Notes: generated by a model from the sequence alone, not told the origin. Shown: positions 51,149 to 60,499, numbered from the stretch's first letter. The stretch: 64,000 nucleotides of DNA from Anaeroglomus sp964630775 (GCA_964630775.1 CAZVYY010000019.1:10924-74923); one strand, 5' to 3'. Program-made: numbers and translations.

Positions 51149-52075
51149 ATGAGTAAAATTGCTTTTATATTTCCGGGTCAGGGAGCACAGCTTGTGGGCA
51201 TGGGCGCCGATATCGCAGCGGCACATCCCAAAGCCGCGGCCCTGCTGGACAAAGCCTGTGACATCGTCGGCTTTGATCTGAAAAGTCTGTGTTTTCAGGG
51301 ACCGGAAGAGAAGTTAAATAGTACCGAAATTTCGCAGCCGGCGATATTTACCGTGTCCGCCGCCCTGCTGGAGCTGGTGCGGGAAAAAGCCCCCGCCCTG
51401 ACACCGCAGGTCACGGCCGGCCTTTCCATGGGGGAATATACGGCGCTGTATGCTGCGGGACTGATGAGCTTTGAAGACGCATTGAAGCTGGTCCTCAAAC
51501 GCGGTCAGGCCATGCAGACTGCGGCCAATGCCTCGCGCGGCGGGATGGTCAGCCTGATTGGACTGGATGAACCCAAGGTTCGAGAACTTTGCGAAGAGGC
51601 GTCCCAGGGCCAGTTGCTGATGCCGGCCAATTTCAACTGCCCGGGTCAGATTGTCATCAGCGGCGCAATCGAAGCCTGCCAGAGAGCTGCCGGGCTTGCC
51701 GAAAAATACGGCGCTATGAAGGCCGTTCCGCTGGCGGTAGCCGGGGCGTTTCATACGGAAATGATGAGGCCTGCGGCAGAGGCTCTGGGGCAGGCTTTGG
51801 CCGGCTGCCCTCTGCAGAATCCCTCAGCCATTCAGGTCATCGCCAATATCTCGGCGAACTACTATGGTTCAGCCGAACAGATACGCCAGGGCCTCGTGCG
51901 GCAGCTTGTCGAACCGATTCTCTGGCAGAAATGTATGGAAAAGCTGATTGCCGATGGCGTCACAAAATTTGTGGAAATCGGCCCCAATCGCGTATTAACC
52001 GGATTAATGAAGCGCATTCATCGCCGAGCGGATATTGTGAATATCAGTTCCCTTGAGAGCCTTGAGTCGCTATAA
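51149..52075 (+). CDS. fabD: Malonyl-CoA:ACP transacylase
   Basis: This 308-residue transacylase loads malonyl onto acyl carrier protein. PGQGAQ (residues 9-14), the nucleophile Ser in GLSMGEYTAL, the malonyl-binding Arg in LKRGQAMQ and the catalytic His in AGAFHTEMM are visible. It lies 33 bases after fabH and 53 before fabG. Confidence 0.95.
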   Translation: MSKIAFIFPGQGAQLVGMGADIAAAHPKAAALLDKACDIVGFDLKSLCFQGPEEKLNSTEISQPAIFTVSAALLELVREKAPALTPQVTAGLSMGEYTALYAAGLMSFEDALKLVLKRGQAMQTAANASRGGMVSLIGLDEPKVRELCEEASQGQLLMPANFNCPGQIVISGAIEACQRAAGLAEKYGAMKAVPLAVAGAFHTEMMRPAAEALGQALAGCPLQNPSAIQVIANISANYYGSAEQIRQGLVRQLVEPILWQKCMEKLIADGVTKFVEIGPNRVLTGLMKRIHRRADIVNISSLESLESL

Positions 52076-52128
52076 TTGAAGACAGATAAACGACCGGCAA
52101 CATCTTAATTTCAGGTTGGAGAAATTGT

Positions 52129-52866
52129 ATGGCAGAAAAACGTTTGGCAGTAGTCACCGGAGCAGCCCGCGGTATTGGCCGGGCGATTGTTCTGGAACTT
52201 CTTAAGCAGGGACGCAAGGTTGCCGGGCTGGATTTGAATGCCCAGCAGCTTGCTGAATTGGAATCCGTGTGTAAAAACGCCGGATTCGAGGTCATCACCC
52301 GTTGTGTGGATATCACACAAACCGACAAACTGACGCAGGTACTGGAAGAACTTGCAGAGCACAACGGCGGAATCGGTATTCTGGTCAACAATGCAGGTAT
52401 TACCCGCGATAAACTGATGATCCAGATGGATGATGAGGATTTTGACCGGGTCATAAATGTCAATCTGCGGGCCGCCTTTGTCGCCACCCGCGTTGCCGCC
52501 CGTTCCATGGTCCGCAATAAATTCGGCCGACTGGTCCATATCGCCTCGGTTGCCGGCGTGATGGGACAGGCAGGCTCCACCAACTACGCCGCCAGCAAGG
52601 CCGGACTGATTGGCATGAGTAAATCGATTGCCCGCGAAGTCGGCAAGAAAAACGTCACATCCAACTGTATTGCCCCTGGCTTTATTATGACGGATATGAC
52701 GGCTGTTTTGCACGAACAGGTCAAAGAAGCGGCCATGAACGTCATTCCGATGCGTAAATTCGGTACCCCCGAAGATGTCGCCCGCGCGGTCGCTTTCCTG
52801 GCCAGTGACGAGGCTGGTTATATTACCGGGCAGGTCCTGTGCGTGGACGGCGGAATGGCGATGTAG
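52129..52866 (+). CDS. fabG: 3-oxoacyl-ACP reductase FabG
   Basis: This 245-residue classical SDR reduces the beta-keto group during elongation. TGAARGIGRAI (residues 10-20) binds NADPH, NNAG is followed by the catalytic Ser (IASVAGV), Tyr and Lys (NYAASKAG), and the C-terminus ends VLCVDGGMAM. GGTTGGAGAAATT with GGAG stands before the ATG. Confidence 0.95.
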   Translation: MAEKRLAVVTGAARGIGRAIVLELLKQGRKVAGLDLNAQQLAELESVCKNAGFEVITRCVDITQTDKLTQVLEELAEHNGGIGILVNNAGITRDKLMIQMDDEDFDRVINVNLRAAFVATRVAARSMVRNKFGRLVHIASVAGVMGQAGSTNYAASKAGLIGMSKSIAREVGKKNVTSNCIAPGFIMTDMTAVLHEQVKEAAMNVIPMRKFGTPEDVARAVAFLASDEAGYITGQVLCVDGGMAM

Positions 52867-53002
52867 TAAGTATCCAATTGATGTAAGAATTTAAAAAAAA
52901 ACGTTGAAAACAGGTTATCAGGCCGGTATATTACCGCCGACTGTTCGCAGTCAGAAACAAAATGGATTGAAAAAGTTTACTTTCGATAAAGGAGAACAGC
53001 AC

Positions 53003-53272
53003 GTGAGCGAAAATATTGATATCAAGACCGTCGAGGCCAAAGTGATTGAAATCGTCAGCGAGCAGATGGGCGTGGATAAAGCCGAAATCAGCCGCGAAAC
53101 GTCTTTCATCAACGACCTTAATGCCGATTCACTGGATACAGTTGAACTGGTAATGGAATTCGAGGATGCCTTTGATATGAGCATTCCGGACGAAGAAGCC
53201 GAAAAGATTCAGACTGTCGGCGCCGCAATCGACTACATTGTCGATGTGATGAAGAAAAAAGGCAGCGAATAA
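53003..53272 (+). CDS. acpP: Acyl carrier protein
   Basis: This 89-residue acidic four-helix carrier has the phosphopantetheine Ser in DLNADSLDTVELVMEFED and the downstream DEEAEKIQTVG. The GTG at 53003 follows AAAGGAG by 8 bases and gives normal length; the frame extends further upstream to 52904 but without a ribosome site or homology. Confidence 0.95.
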   Translation: MSENIDIKTVEAKVIEIVSEQMGVDKAEISRETSFINDLNADSLDTVELVMEFEDAFDMSIPDEEAEKIQTVGAAIDYIVDVMKKKGSE

Positions 53273-53284
53273 GCAGGGTCAGGA

Positions 53285-54529
53285 ATGTCAAATCGTCGAG
53301 TTGTCATTACGGGCCTGGGCTGCATAACTGCACTGGGTGAAACTGCTGAATCTTTATTTGACGCTGTGTGTCAGGCGAAAAGCGGTATATCGACTATCGA
53401 AAGCTTCGATACGTCTTTGTATCCGGTTAAATTCGGCGGCGAAATCAAACAGTTTGAACCGGGCAAATATATCGATGTCCACGAAGCCAACCGAATGGAC
53501 CGGTTTACGCAGATGGCTTTCGCGTCATCTGTTGTAGCGGTCAAGGACAGCGGCCTGGACTTCGAAAAAGAGGATAAAACCCGGGTCGCAGTCATTGTCG
53601 GAACAGGCATTGGCGGCATCAAGGAAATCGAAGATCAGCATGTCCGACTGCTGGATAAAGGCCCCCGCCGGGTTTCGCCGTTTTGCGTGCCCAAACTGAT
53701 GGGCAATGCCGCAAGCGGCTGCATCTCAATTCAGTGGGGATTGCGCGGACCCAATTTCTGCGTGGTCACAGCCTGTGCCTCCGCCAGCCATGCCATTGGC
53801 GAAGCGTTCTACAACATCCTGAACGACCGCAGCGATATGGCCATTACCGGTGGCTCTGAAGCAGCCTTGACGCCGATTGGACTGGCTTCGTTCTGTGCTC
53901 TGAAATCGCTGAGTACCCGGAATGACGCCCCCCAGAAAGCCAGTCGTCCCTTTGACAAGGACCGTGACGGCTTTGTTCTGTCCGAAGGCGCTGCAATACT
54001 GGTGCTGGAAGAATACGAACATGCCAAAAAACGCGGCGCCAGGATTTATGCGGAACTGCTGGGTTACGGCGGTACCGGTGATGGGCATCATATCACCGCC
54101 CCGCTGTCCGATGGTTCCGGCGGCGCTGAAGCTATGCGTGTGGCACTCAAGCAGGCCAAATTAAATCCCGACCAGATTGATTATATCAATGCTCACGGCA
54201 CCAGCACTCAGCTTAACGATGCGGCTGAAAGCATCGCGGTCAAGTCGGTCTTCGGTTCTCATGCCTACAAGCTGGCCGTCAGCTCCACCAAAAGTTGCCT
54301 GGGGCATACCCTCGGCGCCAGCGGCGCAATTGAACTGCTCGTCACAGCCAAAACCATCGAATCCGGAATTATCCATCCGACAGCTAATCTGGAATCCGTT
54401 GATCCGGAATGTGATACGAATATGGATTATGTCCCCGGCTCAGCCCGCAAGGCCAATGTACGTTATGCCTTAAGCAACTCGCTGGGTTTTGGCGGTCATA
54501 ACTGTGCCTTGATTATCGGCAAGATTTAA
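53285..54529 (+). CDS. fabF: Beta-ketoacyl-ACP synthase II
   Basis: This 414-residue condensing enzyme elongates acyl-ACP. The catalytic Cys is in VTACASASHAIGEAF, the two His in NAHGTSTQLNDAAE and SCLGHTLGASGAIE, and NSLGFGGHN closes the C-terminus. It is the last gene of the fab operon and is followed by a strong terminator. Confidence 0.95.
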   Translation: MSNRRVVITGLGCITALGETAESLFDAVCQAKSGISTIESFDTSLYPVKFGGEIKQFEPGKYIDVHEANRMDRFTQMAFASSVVAVKDSGLDFEKEDKTRVAVIVGTGIGGIKEIEDQHVRLLDKGPRRVSPFCVPKLMGNAASGCISIQWGLRGPNFCVVTACASASHAIGEAFYNILNDRSDMAITGGSEAALTPIGLASFCALKSLSTRNDAPQKASRPFDKDRDGFVLSEGAAILVLEEYEHAKKRGARIYAELLGYGGTGDGHHITAPLSDGSGGAEAMRVALKQAKLNPDQIDYINAHGTSTQLNDAAESIAVKSVFGSHAYKLAVSSTKSCLGHTLGASGAIELLVTAKTIESGIIHPTANLESVDPECDTNMDYVPGSARKANVRYALSNSLGFGGHNCALIIGKI

Positions 54530-54550
54530 CAAAACTCTGTTACAAAAACA

Positions 54551-54582
54551 AAAAACCCCGGCGATTAAACCGGGGTTTTTTT
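54551..54582 (+). terminator. Terminator of the fab operon
   Basis: An 11 bp perfect stem (AAAAACCCCGG / CCGGGGTTTTT) with an 8-base loop ends in seven T. Confidence 0.92.
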
Positions 54583-55022
54583 ACTCCCCACCTTCGAAAC
54601 CATCACCAAAATATTAATATTTTTAGAATTATTCTACGTTCTGCGGAATTTTCTATTGATATCCGTGAAAATACCCATAAAATCCAGCAAAGTCGTCAGA
54701 AAATAGCACATACGCCCAAAGTGGTCGTATAGACTAATAAAGAGTTTTCTCCCCTCCGGAAGGGTCTGCCTGCGGGCGGCCCTTCTCTTTTTTTTGGGGT
54801 ATTATCTAAAATATACTCCATATTCATTCATATCGTTTACCCTTTTTTTAAAATCAGTATTAATCCGGATCGCCTTCCATCCCCAACAAATCCATTTAAC
54901 CTTATTATTTATAATAGCTTATAAGTATTTGTTGCCATCCTCGCTCAGTCTGAAAATTAGTTTTCCGGCTCATATCTGGTCCCAATTCTTGCCATTTTCC
55001 AGATTTTAACTACAATTCATCT
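54583..55022. other. Intergenic region between fabF and DUF72 gene
   Basis: The 440 bases carry no supported gene. They contain a 16 bp AT palindrome (54608-54623) and an orphan rho-independent terminator at 54759-54795 that ends no known gene. Confidence 0.5.
54759..54795 (+). terminator. Orphan terminator, possible small-RNA 3' end
   Basis: A stem GAAGGG/CCCTTC with an inner GCC/GGC stem is followed by TC and eight T. It lies 177 bases beyond the fab terminator with no gene between, so it may end a short non-coding transcript or act as a backup terminator. Confidence 0.7.
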
Positions 55023-55883
55023 ATGACAAACCAACTTTCTATCGGCGTGGCTGGCTGGTCATATCCTGACTGGCAGAAAATCGTCTATCCGGCCGGTGTC
55101 AAAGATCCGCTGGCTTATTTGTGCCAGTTTGTTGATTGTATTGAAATTAACTCCACTTTTTATCGTCCCCCCGCGGGACGGATTTGCCAGACATGGCTGT
55201 CCAAGACCAAGGACAAACCCGAATTCTTCTTTGCAGCCAAACTCCATCAGGATTTTACACATGAATATAAACTGCATTCGTCGCTTATCAGGGAATTCCA
55301 TGACGGTTTGCGTCCATTATTAGAAGCCGGCCGGCTCCGACATCTGCTCATGCAGTTCCCCTATTATTTTGACGATTCCCCCAAAAACCGCAGTCACCTG
55401 ACAGAATTAGTCAATCGGTTTAGCCCACCTTTTAATCTGGCTGTTGAAGTCCGCCATAAATCCTGGGAAACAGCCGACGCCATGGATTTTCTGGCCCGCC
55501 TGCAGGTCAGCGTTGCCTCCCTTGATTACCCCATCGGTCCGGATTCGTTCAGCCTGCCCTGCTGCACGGTCGGCAAAGCCGGTTATTTCAGGCTGCACGG
55601 GCGGAACACCGAGGCCTGGTTTAAGGCATCCAGCCGGGATGAGAAATATAATTACTGCTACAGCACAGACGAACTGAACCAGATCGAAGGCCGGATCAAG
55701 TCGCTTTGTCATGCCTTTACGTCCGTCATGGTCATTACCAATAACCATTATCAGGGTTCCGCTGTTGCCAATGCCCTTGAACTCAAAGCCAGACTGACCG
55801 GACAAAAGCAGCTTGTTCCCGAAGTCCTCTTCCTGCGATATCCCCGATTGAAGGAAATCGCCTTGAATCCCCCGCTGTTTTGA
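55023..55883 (+). CDS. DUF72 family TIM-barrel-like protein
   Basis: This 286-residue protein is a YecE/DUF72 family member. Typical segments are GVAGWSYPDW (residues 8-17), CIEINSTFYRPP, FFFAAKLHQDFTH, LAVEVRHKSW and FRLHGRN, followed by NNHYQGSAVANALELKARL. The family has no settled activity. The gene is monocistronic as far as spacing shows, with DUF1080 153 bases downstream. Confidence 0.9.
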   Translation: MTNQLSIGVAGWSYPDWQKIVYPAGVKDPLAYLCQFVDCIEINSTFYRPPAGRICQTWLSKTKDKPEFFFAAKLHQDFTHEYKLHSSLIREFHDGLRPLLEAGRLRHLLMQFPYYFDDSPKNRSHLTELVNRFSPPFNLAVEVRHKSWETADAMDFLARLQVSVASLDYPIGPDSFSLPCCTVGKAGYFRLHGRNTEAWFKASSRDEKYNYCYSTDELNQIEGRIKSLCHAFTSVMVITNNHYQGSAVANALELKARLTGQKQLVPEVLFLRYPRLKEIALNPPLF

Positions 55884-56036
55884 ATTTATACGAAGTCTTT
55901 TGTAGCCATTCGGGTGTCTGCTGCATCTTAAAAGAGAACGCTTGATAGTTCAGATTGATTTTGTTAGGATGAATAATTATCGTAAAAAGCATAACACTGC
56001 TGAAAACCAAATAAACACTTATGTAAGGAGACAAAC

Positions 56037-56687
56037 GTGACACGACTTATTGCTGCAACACTCATTTGTGCCTGCCTCGTGCTGAATGGCTGCCACTCCG
56101 CCAAAACCGCTAAATCCGATGGATGGATCAGCCTTTTTGACGGAAAGACCCTGAATGGCTGGACTGCCAATGAAAATAAAGATTGCTTCAAGGTGCAGGA
56201 TGGCAAAATCATCGTCAACGGTGAACGCAGCCATCTGTTCTACACCGGCCCCGTCATGAATGCAAAGTTCACAAATTTCGAGTGGAAAGCCGACATCATG
56301 ACCCTGCCTAATTCCAACTCCGGCATGTATTTCCATACCCAGTTCCAGGATTCCGGCTGGCCTGACAAAGGGTATGAAGTTCAGGTCAATAACAGCCATG
56401 GAGACTGGCGCCGTACCGGCGGACTGTATGCCGTGGTGGATGTCAAAGAAGCTCCCGCCAAAGATAACGAATGGTTCACCCAGCATATCATTGTCAATGG
56501 CAAGCACATCACCATCAAGGTTAACGGCGTGGTGACAGTGGACTACACCGAACCGGATAGCATCAGCCAGACCGGCTATCCCGGAATGCCCGGACGAAAA
56601 CTGTCCAGCGGCACATTCGCCCTTCAGGGACACGATCCAGGAAGCACTGTTTACTTCAAGAATATCATGGTCAAACCTCTGCCCTGA
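56037..56687 (+). CDS. DUF1080 lipoprotein (3-keto-glycoside hydrolase-like)
   Basis: This 216-residue protein has a lipoprotein signal with lipobox LNGC at about residues 16-19. The mature part is a DUF1080 concanavalin-like fold: DGWISLFDGKTLNGW, YTGPVMNAKFTNFEWKADI, NSGMYFHTQ, KGYEVQVNN and GTFALQGHDPGSTVYFKNIMVK. This family is greatly expanded in planctomycetes and includes 3-keto-disaccharide hydrolases and other sugar-acting proteins. Translation starts at GTG with AAGGAG 6 bases upstream. A terminator follows. Confidence 0.9.
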   Translation: MTRLIAATLICACLVLNGCHSAKTAKSDGWISLFDGKTLNGWTANENKDCFKVQDGKIIVNGERSHLFYTGPVMNAKFTNFEWKADIMTLPNSNSGMYFHTQFQDSGWPDKGYEVQVNNSHGDWRRTGGLYAVVDVKEAPAKDNEWFTQHIIVNGKHITIKVNGVVTVDYTEPDSISQTGYPGMPGRKLSSGTFALQGHDPGSTVYFKNIMVKPLP

Positions 56688-56979
56688 CCTGGTATCCTGC
56701 AATTAATAGAAACCCCAAGGCCCCACTCCAGTAGTGAGGCCTTTTTTATTTGTCCGGCAACATTCTTTTTAACAGCCTATAAAATCCGGTGTGGACTAAT
56801 GAAAACATAACATTCTTTTAATAATATTTCAAAAGATTAACCATAATGAGTCCGCACGCGTCAAGATAACATATATACATGACTAAATAGGTCTATATAT
56901 GTGTATATTTAAGTGTGTATTCTGCAAAAGGCTAAAATAGGTAGCTTATGGATAGAAACTCGGAGGAGGCAACACCATC
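56688..56979. other. Intergenic region before the PEP-CTERM micro-gene
   Basis: Apart from the DUF1080 terminator, this region is AT-rich, with a 9 bp inverted repeat (56869-56877 with 56894-56902). No coding frame is visible upstream that would join the PEP-CTERM tail. Confidence 0.45.
56717..56747 (+). terminator. Terminator of the DUF1080 gene
   Basis: AAGGCC/GGCCTT plus four inner pairs after one mismatch, with a short loop and a run of six T. Confidence 0.85.
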
Positions 56980-57057
56980 GTGTATATGATTGTTCCTGAA
57001 CCGGCAATCCTGCTGGTTGTGGGGGCGGGAGCCTTGTTCATTCGGCGCCGCAAATAA
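56980..57057 (+). CDS. Orphan PEP-CTERM sorting tail (25-codon micro-gene or remnant)
   Basis: Codons 56980-57057 (GTG, with an in-frame ATG at 56986) read V-Y-M-I-VPEP, then a hydrophobic stretch of about 13 residues and a final R-R-R-K before TAA. This is a complete PEP-CTERM signal, the target of exosortase (XrtA-type), normally at the end of an extracellular protein. The frame is closed by TAG at 56953, so there is no room for a passenger protein. GGAGGAGG stands 10 bases before the GTG and a terminator follows the stop. It may be the remnant of a deleted exported protein or a true micro-gene. Confidence 0.55.
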   Translation: MYMIVPEPAILLVVGAGALFIRRRK

Positions 57058-57080
57058 TTATTCAAACTGAATCAAAAGAA

Positions 57081-57114
57081 AAAGACCCCTTCCCGACAGA
57101 AAGGGTCTTTTTTT
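57081..57114 (+). terminator. Terminator after the PEP-CTERM micro-gene
   Basis: An 8 bp stem (AAAGACCC / GGGTCTTT) is followed by T-rich sequence. It lies 23 bases after the TAA of the micro-gene; on the minus strand it also falls just after the esterase stop. Confidence 0.75.
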
Positions 57115-57157
57115 GTTTTTTTCTGAGCGTCCCGCCGCCGGCTCTGTTTCGCTGCGG

Positions 57158-58858
57158 TCAGGGAATATTCTTCTTGTCGACTTTCCAGCCGGGCCTCTGG
57201 GCCACGCCGCAGGGATCTCCGGTGAACATCCTGGCGGCATCCATATCCCCTTTCAACTGCCATTGATACCAGGCCGTCGCAACCACCGCAAATTCACCGC
57301 CATGCGGTTGGCGATAGGTTCCGCCGTGTCCCACATTCAGATTGGCCACAAACACCGGCACATGGTTAATTCGGCGAAAATCATCCATCCCGTTATTATA
57401 GGCAATGTCTGACTCTCCGCCCAGAATATATAATGCCGGCGAATGCAGTTTCTCAAGATGTTCTTTTTTCAGGCCGGGCATTCCCGGCATACCGCCTCCC
57501 GGCGTACCCAGAATGCCGCTGTTGCAGATAACCGCAGTCGTGATGCGAGGGTCGGGAGCAACCTCCAGCGTCTGCAGCCCGCCGCAGGACATCCCACTGA
57601 CCGAGATTTTCGTTGTATCAATTTTGCCATAATATGGACTTGTCTTACTGCTGTTTTGAGCAATCGCCCAGTCAATAGCATCGATCAACTGCGACGAGGT
57701 TGACCGTCCACCGCCCTGCTGACCTTCCTGCGGCATCGGCCCGATTGCTATGACCAGAAAGCCGTGTGATGCCACTTCAGACAAAAAGTTGACATGTTCC
57801 CACGGCGAATTGGCACAGGCCCCGTTGCCCCAGGCAATAATCGGCAGTTTGTTCGTTTCGCCAAAAACGCTCAGGTCTTTGGGCCGGAATATCGTATGCG
57901 TTGCCAGTGTACTGTCAGTCACCATCACCGCAGGGCAAGGCCCGGTCCCGCCATCCTCCACGGTCCTTACGGCTGTTTCCGTTGATACGATAAGCTGCTC
58001 ATCAGGCTCATCGGATTCGGGGGTCGGATAACCGAGGATGGACAGCATTTTCCAGGCATATCGCTTGCCCAGCAGGCGATATCCGGCCGGAGTAAAATGC
58101 AGATGGTCCGGATGGCAGGCACAGCCTTTTGAAGAAATCACATGTGCATTTGGAATTGTCTCAGGCAGCCTGGCGATGATGGAATTCATGCTTGCACAAG
58201 CACCTCCCTGATCTGCATGCACGACTTCACCGGCCAGCAGAGGAACCTGTTCGGCCTTGAGGTTCAAGTCTTTGATCAGGTTGTCATAAACGCCTTTGAC
58301 CTTCACAGGCCATTGCTTGTCGTTGGTGTTGGACTCGCCCTGATGCAGGAGAATCCCCTTGATGACGCCGTCTTTCTGAGCTAATTGGGCCATGTCAACA
58401 AGATACTGATAGGGATTGCCGTTGTATGTTTTGATAATACCCGACATCCACGATGGAGCTGTTGATATATAATCCGCGCAGGCGTTTTTGTCGAACAGTT
58501 CAATTTTGCACCCGCCCACGGAAACATTCACCACGCCGACGCGTATCGCTTTCGGAAGGCCGGCAGCCAGGGTTCTGCCAAAATAATCGGCAGGACAAAG
58601 CCCCGAATTGGGCCGGCATAATGGCGGCACCGCATCGTACCAGGTACCCTTCGTTCTTTCCAGCTTCGGAAAATCGACAGCCGCCAGGACCTGAAAACGG
58701 CTATCCACACCTGTCTTATCCTGCGGTTCAATCCCCGGAAAACCTTCCATATTCGACTGCCCAAAGCACAGAAAGATGTAAAAGTTCGGATCGGAATCTG
58801 CAACACTGCGCACGGTCAGTACAAGTAATACGGATAAAATAATGAATCTCAGTTTCAT
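57158..58858 (-). CDS. Exported two-domain esterase: CE6-like SGNH plus alpha/beta hydrolase
   Basis: A signal peptide (about residues 1-20) is followed by an SGNH/CE6-type sialate- or xylan-acetylesterase domain: the nucleophile Ser in FGQSNMEG (about 32-39), GILLHQGESNT and the C-terminal DHLHFTPAGYRLLG, with Asp and His of the catalytic set. From about residue 310 a second domain reads as an alpha/beta hydrolase: PIIAWGNGACAN, nucleophile in VSGMSCGGLQT, Asp in ILGGESDIAY and His in NVGHGGTY. The two-enzyme fusion would remove acyl groups from polysaccharides outside the cell. AGGAGG precedes the ATG. Confidence 0.85.
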   Translation of the reverse strand: MKLRFIILSVLLVLTVRSVADSDPNFYIFLCFGQSNMEGFPGIEPQDKTGVDSRFQVLAAVDFPKLERTKGTWYDAVPPLCRPNSGLCPADYFGRTLAAGLPKAIRVGVVNVSVGGCKIELFDKNACADYISTAPSWMSGIIKTYNGNPYQYLVDMAQLAQKDGVIKGILLHQGESNTNDKQWPVKVKGVYDNLIKDLNLKAEQVPLLAGEVVHADQGGACASMNSIIARLPETIPNAHVISSKGCACHPDHLHFTPAGYRLLGKRYAWKMLSILGYPTPESDEPDEQLIVSTETAVRTVEDGGTGPCPAVMVTDSTLATHTIFRPKDLSVFGETNKLPIIAWGNGACANSPWEHVNFLSEVASHGFLVIAIGPMPQEGQQGGGRSTSSQLIDAIDWAIAQNSSKTSPYYGKIDTTKISVSGMSCGGLQTLEVAPDPRITTAVICNSGILGTPGGGMPGMPGLKKEHLEKLHSPALYILGGESDIAYNNGMDDFRRINHVPVFVANLNVGHGGTYRQPHGGEFAVVATAWYQWQLKGDMDAARMFTGDPCGVAQRPGWKVDKKNIP

Positions 58859-59158
58859 AACGGCAGCCTCCTGTCATAAATGACGTTAACTATATTTCTT
58901 TTGTCCGCAAAGCATGGCTTTATTTTTGCAGAGGATTATCAAAATACAGGGTAATCAGAATTCGAATCAGAACAAGTTTGTTTTTCACCAATAACTTTTT
59001 TTGAACATCCATAACCCATCGTGTTCTTTTGACAGGCCAACACCCCATATTATCAACAATATACAAGCCCCGCATGCTGACCTAAAATCTCTGACCAAGC
59101 TCACGGGCAGGATATCAGCTATTTTATGGACCTTGAATGGCGATTAATAAGATAAGCC
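58859..59158. other. Intergenic region between the esterase and S41 protease
   Basis: These 300 bases lie upstream of the esterase and downstream of the S41 protease gene, both on the minus strand. No gene, terminator or strong promoter was recognised. Confidence 0.4.
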
Positions 59159-60499
59159 TTATTTTTTAGTCAATGCATTTCTTGCCGCATTGATAACCGG
59201 ATCGGCAGTGGTAATCTGATTGGCTCGGACTTTGACAAGGACGTCGGGCTTGATGCCGACCCCTTCAAAACAGGTCCCGTCCGGCAGCATCGCTTTCCAG
59301 CAGGGCAAATAGACCGTCACCCCATTGCCTAACTCATACGGCTGGGGATTGCCAGAACTGCCCTGAGTCGGTTCGCCGACCAGGATGCAGCCGGGGACCT
59401 GCTTCATCATCAGCACAAACGCCTCACAACTGCTCATGACGACCGGGCCGGTTAATACGGCAACCTTGCCGCGGTATGCGGGACGATTTTTGCTGGGGAC
59501 CAGCCGGCGTTCATGGGCATCTGTAAATCCGTCGGGGGCTTCGGCATCGCGGATGACGTGCTTGGCGTACACTTTAGGGCTATCGATAAAACAGCCTGCA
59601 AACTCCTGGGCAATCGGTTCACTGCCGCCCCCGTTGCCGCGAACATCTATAATCAGACCGGGCGCTGCTGCGAATTCGTTCAAAGCGGCATAAAGTGCTT
59701 CATAATAATCTTTGTGCTGAGCACTCCAGCCGTCAATATAAATATACCCGATGCCATCCGGAAATTGCCCCGTCCAGATATAGTCATTCTGTTTTTTGAA
59801 ATTCGGCACCATAGTGGGCAGTTTCTGAAAATCGGCATTGGGAGCAACCGGGTTGCGATATGCCGGGACCGTCTGGTCGCCGACCGTCAGCCAGATATGC
59901 TTATCCTTGGCATGAGCCAGCAAAAGCCCCGCCGTGCGTGCAAATGACATGGGGCTGTCGGCGTATATCAGCTTGTCCTGGTATTGTGCAAATAATTGAT
60001 CCCAATCGAGCTTTTTAAGCATCTTATAGGAATAGTGGTCATCAATGGCCTTTCGAAGTTCCTCTATGGCCTTCTGATTGTCTTCCGTTGAAACGCCCTG
60101 TACGCTATCGGCGGACTGGCCGTTTTCGCCGGCTGTCTGAAACTGAACCACCAGCACTTCCGCCGATTCGCCGGAGGTGCTTTTGAAGTTTTGATATGAC
60201 GACGAATTGATGCCGAATGTGTAGTTGTGATTAGGCTTGAGTTTTGCCGAAAAGACGAACGCCCGTTTGCCTGACCATTGCGGTTTGCCGATAGGCTCGG
60301 GAAAGTCATCGCCGCCGCCGCATAGCGAATAGCCACTGGTATTCATATCCTGGTCAAACACGATCCGGATTTTAATCGGCCCCGGCGGAACATCCACGGC
60401 TCCGTTTTCCGGAAACATCTTGATGACTTTGGGGGGACGGGCGAAAGCAGAGGAGGAAAACGCTAAAAGGACAAACATTAAACGGATTTTACTGTTCAT
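59159..60499 (-). CDS. S41 family peptidase with N-terminal Ig-like domain
   Basis: A signal peptide (about residues 1-20, ending ARP) precedes a Big_5-type Ig-like domain (residues 25-125, PENGAVDVPPGPIKIRIVFDQDMN). The C-terminal S41 tail-specific protease domain has GIGYIYIDGW, IIDVRGNGGG, the catalytic Ser region in GPVVMSSCEAFVLM and VGEPTQGSSG, ending with EGVGIKPDVLV. No PDZ domain is evident. It would be secreted or periplasmic and act on protein substrates there. AAGGAG lies 7 bases before the ATG. Confidence 0.9.
   Translation of the reverse strand: MNSKIRLMFVLLAFSSSAFARPPKVIKMFPENGAVDVPPGPIKIRIVFDQDMNTSGYSLCGGGDDFPEPIGKPQWSGKRAFVFSAKLKPNHNYTFGINSSSYQNFKSTSGESAEVLVVQFQTAGENGQSADSVQGVSTEDNQKAIEELRKAIDDHYSYKMLKKLDWDQLFAQYQDKLIYADSPMSFARTAGLLLAHAKDKHIWLTVGDQTVPAYRNPVAPNADFQKLPTMVPNFKKQNDYIWTGQFPDGIGYIYIDGWSAQHKDYYEALYAALNEFAAAPGLIIDVRGNGGGSEPIAQEFAGCFIDSPKVYAKHVIRDAEAPDGFTDAHERRLVPSKNRPAYRGKVAVLTGPVVMSSCEAFVLMMKQVPGCILVGEPTQGSSGNPQPYELGNGVTVYLPCWKAMLPDGTCFEGVGIKPDVLVKVRANQITTADPVINAARNALTKK

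Noticed and set aside
52904..53002. Upstream extension of acpP
   Set aside because: The extension has no homology to carrier proteins and lacks a ribosome site, while the GTG at 53003 has AAAGGAG at ideal distance.
54608..54623. AT-only palindrome as an operator
   Set aside because: AAAATATTAATATTTT is of low complexity and expected by chance in AT-rich DNA.
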